The position numbers and the translations under genes are program-made. A model generated the notes under the pieces. It saw only the letters and a list, made by a program, of their open reading frames with translations. It searched no databases and was not told where the DNA came from. Positions 1 through 12,100 of a stretch of DNA of 64,000 nucleotides are shown here, piece after piece (positions within the stretch are counted from its first letter, which is position 1; every line of letters begins with the position of its first letter). Source of the DNA: Struthio camelus (lineage: Eukaryota; Chordata; Aves; Struthioniformes; Struthionidae); the NCBI RefSeq assembly GCF_040807025.1, contig NC_090952.1, positions 25,913,068 to 25,977,067 on the forward strand, in the 5' to 3' direction.

Positions 1-435
1 GAGACGGACCGCTGGCTGCCCGTGCGTCAAGCCGCGCCGAGCCTCCCCCGGGCCGGGGTGCCACGTCCCCTTCCCCGGCCCTGCGCGGAGCCGAGGGGCT
101 GAGCGGGTCCCTCCCGGCCCCTGGCAGCCCCCCGGCCCGGCCTGCCGCTGCGTCTCAGCCCACACCGGCTCGAGCAGCGAGGAGCTGCGGGCAGCAGCTA
201 GAAACCAGGCTCTGGCCGCGACCCAAGTGCCGTAGTCACTGTGTCAGCGAGGTTTTTTCCTCCCCTTTGGTCACTTCAGGAGGAAAATTGTATCCAGCAC
301 CCCCCATACTGTGGCACTCAAAGGTATTAGGATACGGTGGAGCTGAGGTCACCCGGGCTGTTAATTTGGCCCCTTGGCTTTGCATTTTGGTGCTGTCCTT
401 AATGACACGCTCGTGCACCGTTTCTGACCCAGGAC

Positions 436-442
436 TGACTCA
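436..442. promoter_or_regulatory. AP-1-type TGACTCA site
   Basis: An exact TGACTCA heptamer lies 54 bases upstream of a palindromic Maf-type site, at the edge of a CpG-rich block. The motif is seen directly; a regulatory function is inferred. Confidence 0.3.
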
Positions 443-485
443 CGCACCTGGGTCTGCCCTAGGGATGAGCGGAGCATCCGCAGCA

Positions 486-502
486 GCGGCTGACTCAGCC
501 GC
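486..502. promoter_or_regulatory. Palindromic T-MARE (Maf/NF-E2/NRF2-type) site
   Basis: The 17 bases GCGGCTGACTCAGCCGC form a perfect palindrome around a central C. They contain the complete T-MARE core GCTGACTCAGC (489-499), the element bound by small Maf heterodimers such as NF-E2, NRF2 and BACH. The site lies in CpG-island-like DNA. Which gene it would control is unknown. Confidence 0.4.
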
Positions 503-3061
503 CGGGAGGATGCCCTGCTCCTCCTGGGCCGAGGGGCGGGAGAGCCGGGGCTGGGCGGGCGCAGCGGGAGGGCAGCCAGCTCGAGCCCTTGCCCGCTCTC
601 GGGGAGGAGCGAGGTCGCGCGCCCACCGGCCTCCCCGCGCCGGACCGGCGGGCAGGCAGGCAGCGAGGGCGGCGCGCTCGGCCCCGGGAACGGCCGGCGG
701 GCAGGGGCAGCGCTGCTCCCCCGGGGGCTGTGGGAGGCAGCTGGCCTTGCGCTCCGCAGGTTTTACCTGCTGGAGGGCAACGGTGCGTTTTAGCAGACCC
801 TATAGACTCAGCCCGCTGCCTCCCGCTTGGGAAGGACACAGGGAAATAGCCAAGCTCAGAATAAAGGGTATTTAAAAGTGGGTCAGGTAAGTGGGGTGGA
901 AGCGGAGCTGCCTTCTCTGGTGCTCGGCCCCTTCTCCCTCCCTCCCCGTCTCCCGTTGCAGCCCCCGCAGACACACTTGGGCGGCTGAGGGTAGCCCACG
1001 AGGGTGCACCACCTCGATTGTCTTCTGAAACCCCTTTGCCTGCCCTGCGTTTTCGCCGGCGCGCGCGCGCCAGGGGCTCTGATACGAATGCGTGGACGAT
1101 GACGCACCGGAGCTGCTACGCGGCCCCCCTCCTTGATTTCAATCCCTCCTCTTCCTCCAAGCGACCGCCTGCACCCGGGCACCCCTGGCCCGTGGCAGGT
1201 GCCAGCTGCGGCAGGGTCAGCGCCGGGAACAACGCGTCCTGCGAGGGCCGCGGGGACCTCGGCCGCGGCTCGGAGCTCGGGGCCAAGTGGGGCCAGACTG
1301 TCCCGGAGCGCGGGGTGTTTACCTTGGCTGCCTCCCGCCTCCGAGAGATGAACAGATAGTCCCGGCTAACAATGCGCATCAAAGGCGCCAGGAACTTGTC
1401 TCCCCGCCTCGGCCGCGGCTGTTCTCGGGGTAGGAAGTCCGCGGGGACCTGGAGCGTCGAGTCGCTGCCAGAAGCGTTTGGATCAGCTGCCCTTGCCCCG
1501 AGCTCTGGCTCCTCGGCCCCTCGGAGGGCAGCAGGATCTGCTGCCAGCCCGCTCACCGGCACTGCAGGGGATGGGACTGCTTTCGTGCCAGGGAAATCTC
1601 ACTGGCTCCGGGGGATTTCTGGCTTGTTTACTTCCAAACGAGGGGCACCAGGCCCTCAGAGCTCAGAGATGGGTTTTCCGCGAGCAAAGACTAAGGTGCA
1701 GCTCCCCGACAGTGCCCAGCCCCAAGCTGTGCTCCTGCTGGCTGCCAACCCAAGCCCCGGCACGTTGCCACCCGCCAGCACGGGCTCAGCCCGGGAGACT
1801 TGCGCTGCGTCCAAGGGGGGGACTCTCTGCCGGCCTGAACGGAGGGTTATGGCTTGGATGGCAAAGCCAGGAGCTGGGTACGCCCAGGGAAAAGGCACGA
1901 GCCCAGCTGGGGCTCAGCAAGCCCTAACCCTGCTTTGCCCACTGCTCCCCCCTGGCAGCACCCTGCCGGCTGCAGGCAGGATTCGAACCCGCAGCCCGGG
2001 GGCTGAGCGCATGTGTTGCCCCTTCCTAAACTTCTGAGTCACCCTGGCTCCTTCCTCTTCCACTTGATGAAGAGTCAAACAGGGAGCTGCTACTTGAACG
2101 ACGGCTTAGTCACAGAGGGAGAGCAAGCCTTGCTATTTCTGAAGGGAGAAGAAAATACCACCTGGCTTTTGCTCCAAACAAAACAAGGCTGGAAGTAGTT
2201 TGTCTGCTTACTGGAAATGGTCTCAGTCCTGGGTCTGGGACTGATAAGGCAGGCTGTAAAATCCCTGGAGAAATTAATAGCTTTGTTCTCCTGATAAACG
2301 CGCTGGATTCCTTCTGGAAAATGAGTTTGCTAAGCTGCTTACAGATAGAAAGTGGCCAGCAGAGATAGGTGGGGTGTGAAATACATTGGAGCCTCCTTTA
2401 ACTTCCCACTCCGAGAAGCCGTTTCTTAGGGGCTGGCGGTAAATCCCAGTTAGGTTAGAAAAGAAATGCATTTGGGGACGTTGCTCTAACCGCAGAGCAA
2501 ATTGCAGCCTAACACCCCCTCTCTTCGGGAGGGGAGCCGGCGAGGAAGCTGGAGGCTACCAGCTGCGTCTGCCACGCGTGAGGGTGCAAGGGGACAGGGC
2601 GGCGCGGCTGCTGCAGGGCAGAGGCCGCGGCACTGGCAGTGCCACCGTGGCACCGTCACCGCAGCACCCCGTTCTCCAGCTTGTGGGCGCAGCGCGACGC
2701 CAGGCAGCTCCGGCCGCTGGCGAGGCGGGAGGCCGGCGGTGGTGCCCACGGCCGCGCGCGCTCACCGCTGCGGCCGGCACATCTGCCGGGCACGGTGCCA
2801 TGCCTCCTGGCACCGCGTCTTCTTCCGTCGTGACTAATGCCGTGACATTACTCACCGCCTCGTTAGCACCAATGAGCGGAGCAAAATGTTTTCAAACGCA
2901 CCTGGCAATTGCCAGGAAAGGCAAAGGACGCAGCGAGGGGAGCGATGCCTGGGGCTGGCGGGGCAGTGGCGAGCTGTCGGGGAGGGGGAGGAAGAGGATG
3001 CTCGCGGCCCGTCGGTGGACGAGGCTGCGCAGTCATCGCTGGCTTTTCCTTCCTCCGGCAG

Positions 3062-3186
3062 CGTATCGGGGCAGCCGGGCCGGCAGCCTCCCACGCCCGG
3101 TGTCCCCCCGCGGTACAGGAAGGCCGTGTTTGTAGAGTACCCCGACGCCTCGTTCACGCAGCCCAAACACAAGCCGGCGTGGATGG
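3062..3186 (+). CDS. F8: F8 exon 2 (A1 domain start)
   Basis: Starts after a CAG acceptor with the third base of a split codon and ends in phase 1 before GTAAGA. It encodes a proline-rich lead and then the A1 strand [13 protein letters not shown], ending at PAWMG. The length is 125 bp against 122 bp in human. Confidence 0.9.
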
Positions 3187-6100
3187 GTAAGAAGCACCTG
3201 CAGCGCGGGGAGCCCCAGCTCTCCCTAGACAGTGGCCGTAGTTATCCTGGGTCGGAAGAGGGCCGAGACTAGCAGCTCCTTGGCCAGGAATAGGAGAGTT
3301 CGGAAACCCCTAGGATGGCTCAGCGGCCAGGGGTGCAGGGAGCCGTGCTGGTGCCAGTGGAAACCCCAGCCCTCGGGGCCCGCGGCCGGGTGTGAGCGGC
3401 TCCCCTGGTCCCAGCGCTGGTGGCCCAGCTGCTGGACCACACCATCTTCTCCTCTGCAGGTCTCCTGGGCCCCACCATCCGAGCAGAAGTCTATGACAAG
3501 GTGGTGATCACTTTTAAGAACCTGGCCTCCCGCCCGTACAACCTCCATGCCGTCGGCGTGTCCTACTGGAAGGTGTCGGAGGGTGAGTTGGGCTTCGCGG
3601 GTGCTTGCCGCCGGGAGGGATGCAACAAGGACGTGAGGACCAGTGCCCGCCGGGCGATGGGGAAAGTCTTTGACCTTCTCCAACATGATAAGCACGGCGA
3701 TAGCAATACACAGTAAGCTCTCATGCTGCACCTCCTAGTCTGCTGCCTGCTACCCAGGAGGGAGCACAGCTCTCCGAGTCCCAGGTATTCACATCCAGAT
3801 GGGCACAGAGACTGCTTAGCATGGGGGAACAACAGCCCCCCCAGCCCAGAAATGGGCTGAGCTGAGCAGTCCAGAGCAAACCAGTAGCAGTTAGAGAGGT
3901 AACATGCAGGTTAAACCTAAGCTTGGGTGCTGAGGTCCAAGAGGAGTGCTGGGCCCCTGGTACCCTGGGCCACCCAGCTCCGGTGCAGCCACACGGCCCC
4001 AGCAAGCGCAGCTGGTGAAATGGAAGTAGGGCTGTCCCTGGGGACGTGGAGTCTATGTCCTTATGGCAAGACTCGCCATGCAAGGGGATGAAGCTTCGGT
4101 AAAATTGTGTTGTTCCTTTGCCTTTAGGGGCAGGGTATGAGGATGAGACCAGCCAGCTGGAGAAGGAAGGGGATAGGGTGGATCCAGGGAAGATGCACAC
4201 ATACATCTGGGAAATCCAGCAAAACCAGGGCCCAACGGATGGTGACTCACCGTGCCTGACCCACTCCTACTCCTCCAACACCGACAGCGTGAAGGACACC
4301 AACTCTGGTTTGATCGGAGCCCTGCTTGTGTGCCGGCCTGGTAAGGGCAGTGCAGAACAGGGGCAGGTCAAGTATGATTATGAATTGAAAAGTGGAAAAA
4401 TTGAAGACCCCTTCCAGAGTCTGAACATGACAGTGGGATCAGCAAGCTGTGGCCAACAGCAGCACATCTGGGGACTGGCTCTTTCCCCCAAAGAGTAGCT
4501 TCCTGGCCCACGGGCAAAATGCCCTTTGGATTTCCCTGCTGGAAAGAACCTTGTTGCTTCTTTCCTTTACAAGATTTCAGTCAGAATCCTCTGTCTTGTA
4601 TCTGAATCTCATATATGCATAAGATGAATTGGTACGGAAGCAAAGATGTTGTCTGTCTTTCCTTCAAAGCTTTGCCAAGCTGCGATCGTTCAGCGTCAAT
4701 CGAGGCACTTTGCCAAACAGGGCTTTGTGGGAAGAACCAAAGGAAAGTTTGTATTGGCAAGGGTTAAGGATCAGGCAGGGGAGAGGCCGCATGCACAGGA
4801 CATTGCCTAGTCCACAGTACCTGTGCCTGCTCTCCTTCCAAGTCCCCTCCTTTGGTGAATGTGGAGATGATGATTTTTAATACTCTGGGATGCAGTGGAC
4901 CAAGACGTGATCCTGGGGTGCGATCAGTCTCCCCTGGTTGAGCTGTCTCCTCGAGGTAGTTGTCCAGACCCCCTTTGCAGTCACCGGAGGGGAAATAGCA
5001 CGAGTCATCTCCCAAGGTAGCCGTCTGCTGTGGCTCAGATGACTCACCACAAGGAGTTTCTCCACTGACTGAAGAAAGTCTAGACAGCTAACACAGATGA
5101 TGGTGCTGATGAAGGAGCTAGATACAATGGGCTGTTCCAGGTGACTAACTGAATCCTGAGAGTCTGCGAGGGCCAAGGCAGGAAAAACTGACCTTTTGGT
5201 GCCTGCCAGGGCAGCTGCCTCTCAGCTGTAGGCTTTTGGGGAGTGCAGGCTGGAAACAGCGCTGTGTCACTCAATGACCTTGTGAGACAGGACAAAACAA
5301 GCAGTGCAAAGCCTGGCCTTGATTTACCTGTTCTTGGCAGGGAGAAAGGGGATTCCCTGGGGAGATGGGCATGGCACGTGCTGACCTTTAAGGTGATCCT
5401 GTTGCGTCTTGCAGGGACCCTGGCGAGTGATGGGACTCAGAACGCACAGCAAGAGTTTGTGATGCTCTTTGCAGTGTTTGATGAAGGTAACTACTCCAAA
5501 GTGGGCTGGCTGGGCCTGCCACCCTGTGTCGGCCCCTGAATTCAGCCTGGTAATTCTTTGAAATGCTCTCAAGCGAAAGCTGACTGCATCCTCCTCTCTC
5601 TGCAGGGAAAAGCTGGTACTCCGAGCCCAGCTCCCCAGCAGCTGCTCAGCCCCTGGCACACAACAGGACGGAGCTGCACACCATCAATGGCTACATTAAC
5701 GGCTCACTGCCTGGTAAGTGCCAGTGCGCCAGTGAAAGGGAAGGAGGATGTGAGAGGTGCTGGGCCTGGGATGCAGTGAGGTCTGTAAGCTTGGGGGACA
5801 AGGTGGTTTGTGCAAGAATGTAAGAAGGGACATCAAGGGGTTTTTCCCAGGTGATCGATCTATTAGGCCATGTGTTCACCCCTGGAGGGAATATCATGTC
5901 TCCCCTCCTTTATCTGAGGTCTCCAGAAGCTGAAGGGATAGCAAAGAGCTTCCTCTTTTGTGGTCTTATGAACTAGGCTGGAGGTAGAGAGGAGAGGGGA
6001 GAATTCAGCACCAACCAACCTGGCTCTGACAGCACACCTCCATGGGGTTTGGAAAGCTTCCATCAAAGAAAAGAAAGGGCCAGTCATGCTCTCATTGATG

Positions 6101-9100
6101 CCACTGGCAAAGCTTCTGGTATTCTTCTGGGAGAAAGTCCAGAGCTGCCTGGGAGTGAAGAATCTCCAAGGGAAACTGGAAAATATTGTTAGGAGACTCA
6201 TTACCATCAGCAACCCTGATGAAACACACCCTGAAACCTCCCACGTGGATCTGGCCTTTCTCCAATAAAAGGCAAAAGCAAAATGCCCCTGAATTCCGTG
6301 GCCTGGTGGATCCATGGAGCTTAAAAGCTGAGCAGACCTCTTGGTCAGCCACTCTGGCTGCCCAGTGGGTTACCCCTCACCAAGGCACCCCACCTCCGCC
6401 CGGGGACTCCCACCTAGCTGTGGGACCCCACCTGAAAGGTGTTCAATGGAAAGCTGACTGACGGCCCCAGGGACGGGGCCTCGGCCCTGTCTTCCCCCAG
6501 GCTGCTGGGGTTTATTCCGACCACCTGTGGCGCTCGATGCTGCAAACAAGTGGTTGTCTCTGTATTTGATTTTGTCCCAGGAACTTGATCTTCCAGGAAC
6601 TCGTTCTTGTTATTCTCTTTCTCACTAGATTACAGAGCCCTTCGGCACACAGTAATTTCTCCCCAGGAAAATACTTTTATAACACAGCTAAGTCATCTGC
6701 CATTTGCTGAGCAAACTGGGCTCTTTGAATCTCTCCGAGGAAGGAATTTTCTCCAGTCTTCAAATAAATCTAGTGACCTCTCTGTGCCCTTTTTTGGGTA
6801 TTTCAACACCTACTGAAGAAGTACTGGAGTCCTGCCCTGGGTGCAATGTTTTAATATCAGGCTTGCCAGTGCTGTGACCAGACAAATATTTCTCCTTTCC
6901 AGTTCCATATTCCCCTATTTATAGAGTCAAGGACCACATTTACCCTTTTTGCCACTGCATCTTGCAGTGAGCTCGCGTCAACATGCTTCCCTCAGTCCCT
7001 TCCCAGGGTCCAGTCCCTCATTCTGTAAATTTGGCCTTATTTCAGCTGCGTGATGTGGCCTTTGGCTCTCTTTTGTTCAGACAGTCCCTATTTACGTTTG
7101 ACGGTGCCAGCCAGTGGATTTTCCCCAGTTTTAACAGCAGTCGCTTTTGCATTTACTTCCAGATGACTGCTGAAGCTGGAAAAGCATCAAATTAGGTCCT
7201 TCCTAGAGACACCTTTGTCAGCTAACTTGCAGGTGGGAGCTGCCAGATAGGTGGGATCACCTATACCTCCTTAGTTTGTATGCACAGTGCCGAGACCCAG
7301 AGGCATACCTCTCCTCCAGCTGAAGCCATCACCCTGTGGGGCAGGGGGCTGTGCTCAGCATGCTTCAGGATTTGAGTTCTTACACCACTGAAGGTTGTGA
7401 CAAGGGATGGATGCAGTGCTGACTCTGGGCGTGCTTTCCTCCCCTCCTGGCAGGTCTCACACTGTGCCTCAAGAAGCAGGTCTATTGGCACGTGATTGGG
7501 TTGGGCACTGGGCCAGAAGTACACTCCATCTTCCTCGAAGGCCACACGTTCCTGGTGAGGAACCACCGTCTCAGCAGCCTGGAAATCTCCCCTGCCACAT
7601 ATCTCACAGCGCAGACCATGCCAGGAACAACTGGCTGGTTTCGGATGTTCTGCCAGATACCATCCCATCAGCAAGGTAACCTTATTCTGCAAGAGACTGG
7701 GGGAAGAATGTTGAGGAGATGGTCCGGGCTCAGGGCCCCGTGCAGTGATACCACTCCAAGGCCATTCTTGCTTGGTAGAGTTACGGCCACATGGAATCTA
7801 GCCCTAGACCGAGGTGGCACTGTTCAGACCATTTGATAGACTATTTGATGGGAATAGTAGAGGAGCAGGACATAGCCCAAGTAGACAGCCCGAGGGAATG
7901 AATGTCTGTGCAGATAAGTCACTGTGACCCCTTCTGCTTGACTCATTTGAACCTAGCTGGCATGGAAGCCTTTGTGAAGGTGGAAGAGTGCCCCGAGGAG
8001 CGCCTGATGAAGATGGGGGAACTATCAGATGAACCAGATGACATGGATTACCCTGAAGAAGATGAGGAAGCTTCTTATCATGTGATCCAAGTGCGCTCTT
8101 TTGCCAAGGAAGAACCTGTGACCTGGACTCATTACATTGCAGCTGAGGAAATGGACTGGGACTATGCCCCAGTGAAGCCAGCATCTCTGAACAGGTGAGA
8201 ATGAGTTCGTGTGGCCACTGCAAAGGGCTGCTCCTCGAGGCAGCTCTGCCATCTTTTCCCTTTTTTCCCAGAAGTCTGCTTTCCTTTTGCCTGCCCTGGA
8301 CAGATTTGTCCTTTCTCATTAACGCTAAAAGTACAGACTCAGAAGGTTGGTCTTGGGGATGCCATGGGAGATCAGGAACTGCTTTGCTCCATTTTACCAA
8401 GTGCCACTGTCCATGCCCCATGGAGAGAGGCAGCTCTATCACCCAGGTCTCCAGGGCCAGCCCCCTCTGAGCAGGGAGCAAAGGTGGTAAATCATTACCC
8501 TTACCCTTCTAGCCGGAAGGCCCCACACAGCAGGGACATGTGCTCACTGCCTATACTTTTGTAGTCCGGGGATATGGGTTGAGTTCCCCTTTGTGGACGG
8601 ACCTGCTCTAGATAGCACAGGCGATTAGTTCCTGAAGCTGCCCCACTTCCTTCTAGGGAGAGGTGGTGCAAGAGTGATATTTCAGCAGAATTACCTTAGT
8701 CAGCATTGCATGGCAATGACACTTGTCACCAGTCCCGATGTAACTCTGCTGATGCAGGCTATGTGGCTTGGTGCTGACTTGGTAGCAGGGTCATAGGGTT
8801 CTGTGCCGGATGGAGATCTCAGCTGGAGTGGAGTGTGCGTTGCACAAGTTACAGCCTGCAGCCGCTCTCAGGGTAAGCGAGAGCAAGGTGGACAGCCAGA
8901 AGAGATGTCCTCTGCAGTTTGGCACTGGCCTTGCTAGGCCTGGGGAGGCTAGGCTTGATCAAGGAAAGACAGCTACTCTGTTGAGTTATCTCCACGTACC
9001 TGGGGTGCTCTCTGACACAGGGACAACCTGCCAGGCTCTCAGCTCTCACAGTCATCATTTCTCTTCAGGACAGAAGAGTGTGAGCCCAAGGATGCTAGTA

Positions 9101-12100
9101 TGCAGCCTAGCTGAGATTACTCTTTTAAAGAAGTATTGGATGCTCTTCTAAGGGGGCTGGGATGTTCTGCTGGGAAGGGAATATAGTTTTATTTTGCCTT
9201 CGTACAGCAGCTGGCTGGTCCATGGCTGGGTTTCCCTCAGGTTCCTGCAATGCTAATGAGTATTACTTGTAATGTTATTGACCAGAATCCATATGGCGAT
9301 CATGTGGATGGATGCTCCTGTCTCTGCACTGGCAGTCCCCAGACAGGTCGTGTAGGTCCTCAGAAGATGGAGGTTCTTGCTCGTGATATAACTGTTACCA
9401 TGCTGCTTACTACCCTTGTGTCACAGCATCCCACATGCAGCCATTTGTTCTTTCTGTCTTGCCTGCAGAAACACCACGAGTCTATTTCTGGAGGCTGGCC
9501 CTCAGCGGATTGGTTCAAAGTATAAGAAAGTCATGTTTGTGGAGTACGAGGATGCAACCTTCAAGAAACGTAAGGTGTCGGCTCAACTGGACAAGGGAAT
9601 TCTGGGGCCTGTCCTTAAGGGGGAGGTTGGCGATGAGCTTAAGGTAAGAGAGAGATTGCTTTCCGCAAAGAGGTACTGGAAGGGGGGACCTCAGAGCTTG
9701 ATGCTGTTCCTCCTAATAGCTCTTTGTTCATAGCTGTGGTCTTACATAGATTCTTGAGATCTGTTGTGTTTGGTAATGTCCAAAGTTCACCAGAAGGGAA
9801 GATGCTGTTGAAATCTAATGACAAAAACTCTTGGTGAATTCAGCAGAGATGCACAGGATTTGGCCCTGATTTGGCTTCATTGTAGGCATCTTAGGAATTG
9901 TATGCATTCATCCATGGCACAGGTATCTAGCACCTTCTTCTAAGGCAAAAGTATCCTCTCACCCTCCACTTTTCTCCGTCTGTGTACTCTTACCATACCG
10001 TATTGGGGATTGTTGCTTGTATCTCCCCATATCCCTTTATTGACCACTTGACTTGTTTGCTGCTAGGAGGAATGGGATGATTTCCAGCAGCTTCACATTT
10101 CTGCTCTCTCCCTGGGGTTTCCTATGTGGCTATGGGCATGGAGCTGAAGGTAACGCTTGTGGTAAAGCTCTAACAGAGCTATTTAGGGAAGTAAATAAAG
10201 GGCTTCATGCGGTGAAGTGGAGAGCACTTTCATGCTGTTGACTGCTATGCATGCTCAGTGTCTTGGTCCTCTGAAGCCTTCTGGGTTGAAAGAGCTCTTC
10301 TGTCTCATACAGAAAGTGAGGCTAAAGATAGCAACCCGTCCTTTAATAAATCTGCTGTTTTCATGCCCTCCCAAAATGTGCCTGAAATTGGCACCTCCAG
10401 GAAAGACTGGTAGAGAAATAAACAGTCATCTCGTCTATTCTGCCTCCTCCCTCTTGGTCCCAGACACATGCAGGTTCAGTCCTCTCTGGACATTGCCACG
10501 TAACTGATTCCAGAGGGCAGCTGCCCAGCATTTCCTGAGCGTCAGGCTCCCTCCCTTTGAGGGTCCTGAGGGAAGCCTCAAGGGTTCATGACATTCAGAA
10601 AGTGTTAAATGTTCCTGTTGGCTGTCCTCGTTTCAGATCGTGTTCAGGAATCTGGCGAGCCGGCCTTACAACATTTACCCTCATGGCCTCACCAGTGTAA
10701 GGCCATATCACGCCATGAAGCCCTCTGAAGGTAAGGCTGTGGGGAGGTCTCAGCAATTTAGATGATCAGTTCGCCAATTGTCCGTTCTCCTGGCACAGGA
10801 AAGATTCCTGCAGTCTGCGATTGAGACTGGTTAACTCATCTACCCAGAGGGTCTGAGCCCTGCTGTTTCCAGAGACGATGGCAGTTTTTGGCTAATGGCC
10901 CTCCAGTGGTGTGTAACACCCTCTTTAAGGAAGGCTTGTGTGATGGTCTGGAAGGAGGGGCCTTGTCAGCCAAGGACCTGGGACCATGTTGTATGGTCCA
11001 TTGCAGGAGCCTCCATTTTCTGATGACATTACAGAGAGCTTTGCTCCCTGGCCAGTATCTATCTTCTGCTGTTCCCCCAAAGAGAAGAAGAGCCTGAACC
11101 AAAACCACCATCTGGTGCACAGGTCTTTCCTCAGGGCAGTCTTTGCCCAGGACTTGCGCCAGTCTCAGACCAGCCCCATCAGCATCTCCCATGCACTGGG
11201 ACTGAGGAGAGAGCCCTGGTAGGCTTCCCGTGCCTGGCTGTGCAGCACTATCGTGGAGCCCCTGCTCCTCCTGAGCTCCCTGAGCCACGCGCCTACCACA
11301 GGGCTCTCTGCCGTGCTGGCCCATGCCCGTGCACGTCCCCAGTGACTGCCGTCAGGAGCACCCCATGGTTACGCAGGATCACTTTCCTTGGAAATGCTGC
11401 ATTCCTGTGGCATCCTGGTGCTCTGCGAAGCACTGGGTGCGTCACATGGGGAAACCAAGATGCAAGGCACAGGGAAGACTTGCCAGAGGTCACCCAGCAA
11501 AGCAGTGTCAGAGGTGGGATCAGAAGCAGGGTCTGTGTCCCAGCTCACTGCTCTGACTGATGAGGCACTGTTTGACAAACCGGGGCACTTAATATCCTTC
11601 AGAGGATGCCTCATACAGCCACCACACCAGTCCTGCTGCCTGTATGCCTAGGGAGCAGCGCAGACACCGCTGTGGGCAGTAGCTCTTCTCCGTGGCCCTG
11701 ACTCCCCTCTCCACCACGCTGATAGTGTCAGAGGCGTAAAACTAGCATGAGATCAAAAGCAGGGCTGAGAGTTGGACCTGACACGACATCAGCAAGCCAA
11801 CCTGTGGGCAGCAACCACCCTGGCTGATCCTGCCGGTGTTTGCCAGTTTGTTTACAGTCATCCTTCCCTGGGCTCCCTCCTGCCCTGGTTTAGTGTGGGG
11901 TTTTGACTGTGGTTCAGACTCTCTACCTCCCGTGGCAGTGAGTGGCTTTGTGGTTTTGCTCTGGGGTTGCTGAGTTACCACCTCCCCTTCTCAGCACTGC
12001 TTTCGTCCCCTGCCCGGATGCTCCCAGGGACAGTGCTTGTACAAGGCCATCTTGCATCCTGCTGGCATGCTACCACAGACGGCTGCTCCTGCAAAGCCGT

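Larger units (their letters stand above)
1..3061. other. CpG-rich non-exonic block upstream of F8 exon 2
   Basis: No exon of a recognised gene was found here on either strand. About 480-1300 and 2500-3060 are dense in CpG and look like island sequence. Several open frames on both strands overlap each other, are rich in Ala, Arg, Gly and Pro, and match no family I know. F8 exon 2 begins in phase 2, as in human, so an upstream exon 1 ending with two bases of a codon must exist. I searched for a tyrosine-rich mature N terminus following a signal peptide and did not find it. The block is therefore most likely F8 intron 1 and/or 5' flanking DNA. Confidence 0.5.

Noticed and set aside
267-875. 202-codon plus-strand frame upstream of F8
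   Set aside because: Not a signal peptide plus A1 start, and composition follows CpG content. It is not F8 exon 1.
1979-1997. tRNA T-arm-like sequence on the minus strand (GCGGGTTCGAATCCTGC)
   Set aside because: The T stem and loop pair well, but there is no matching acceptor stem, D arm or anticodon arm within 100 bases. Probably a SINE fragment or chance.
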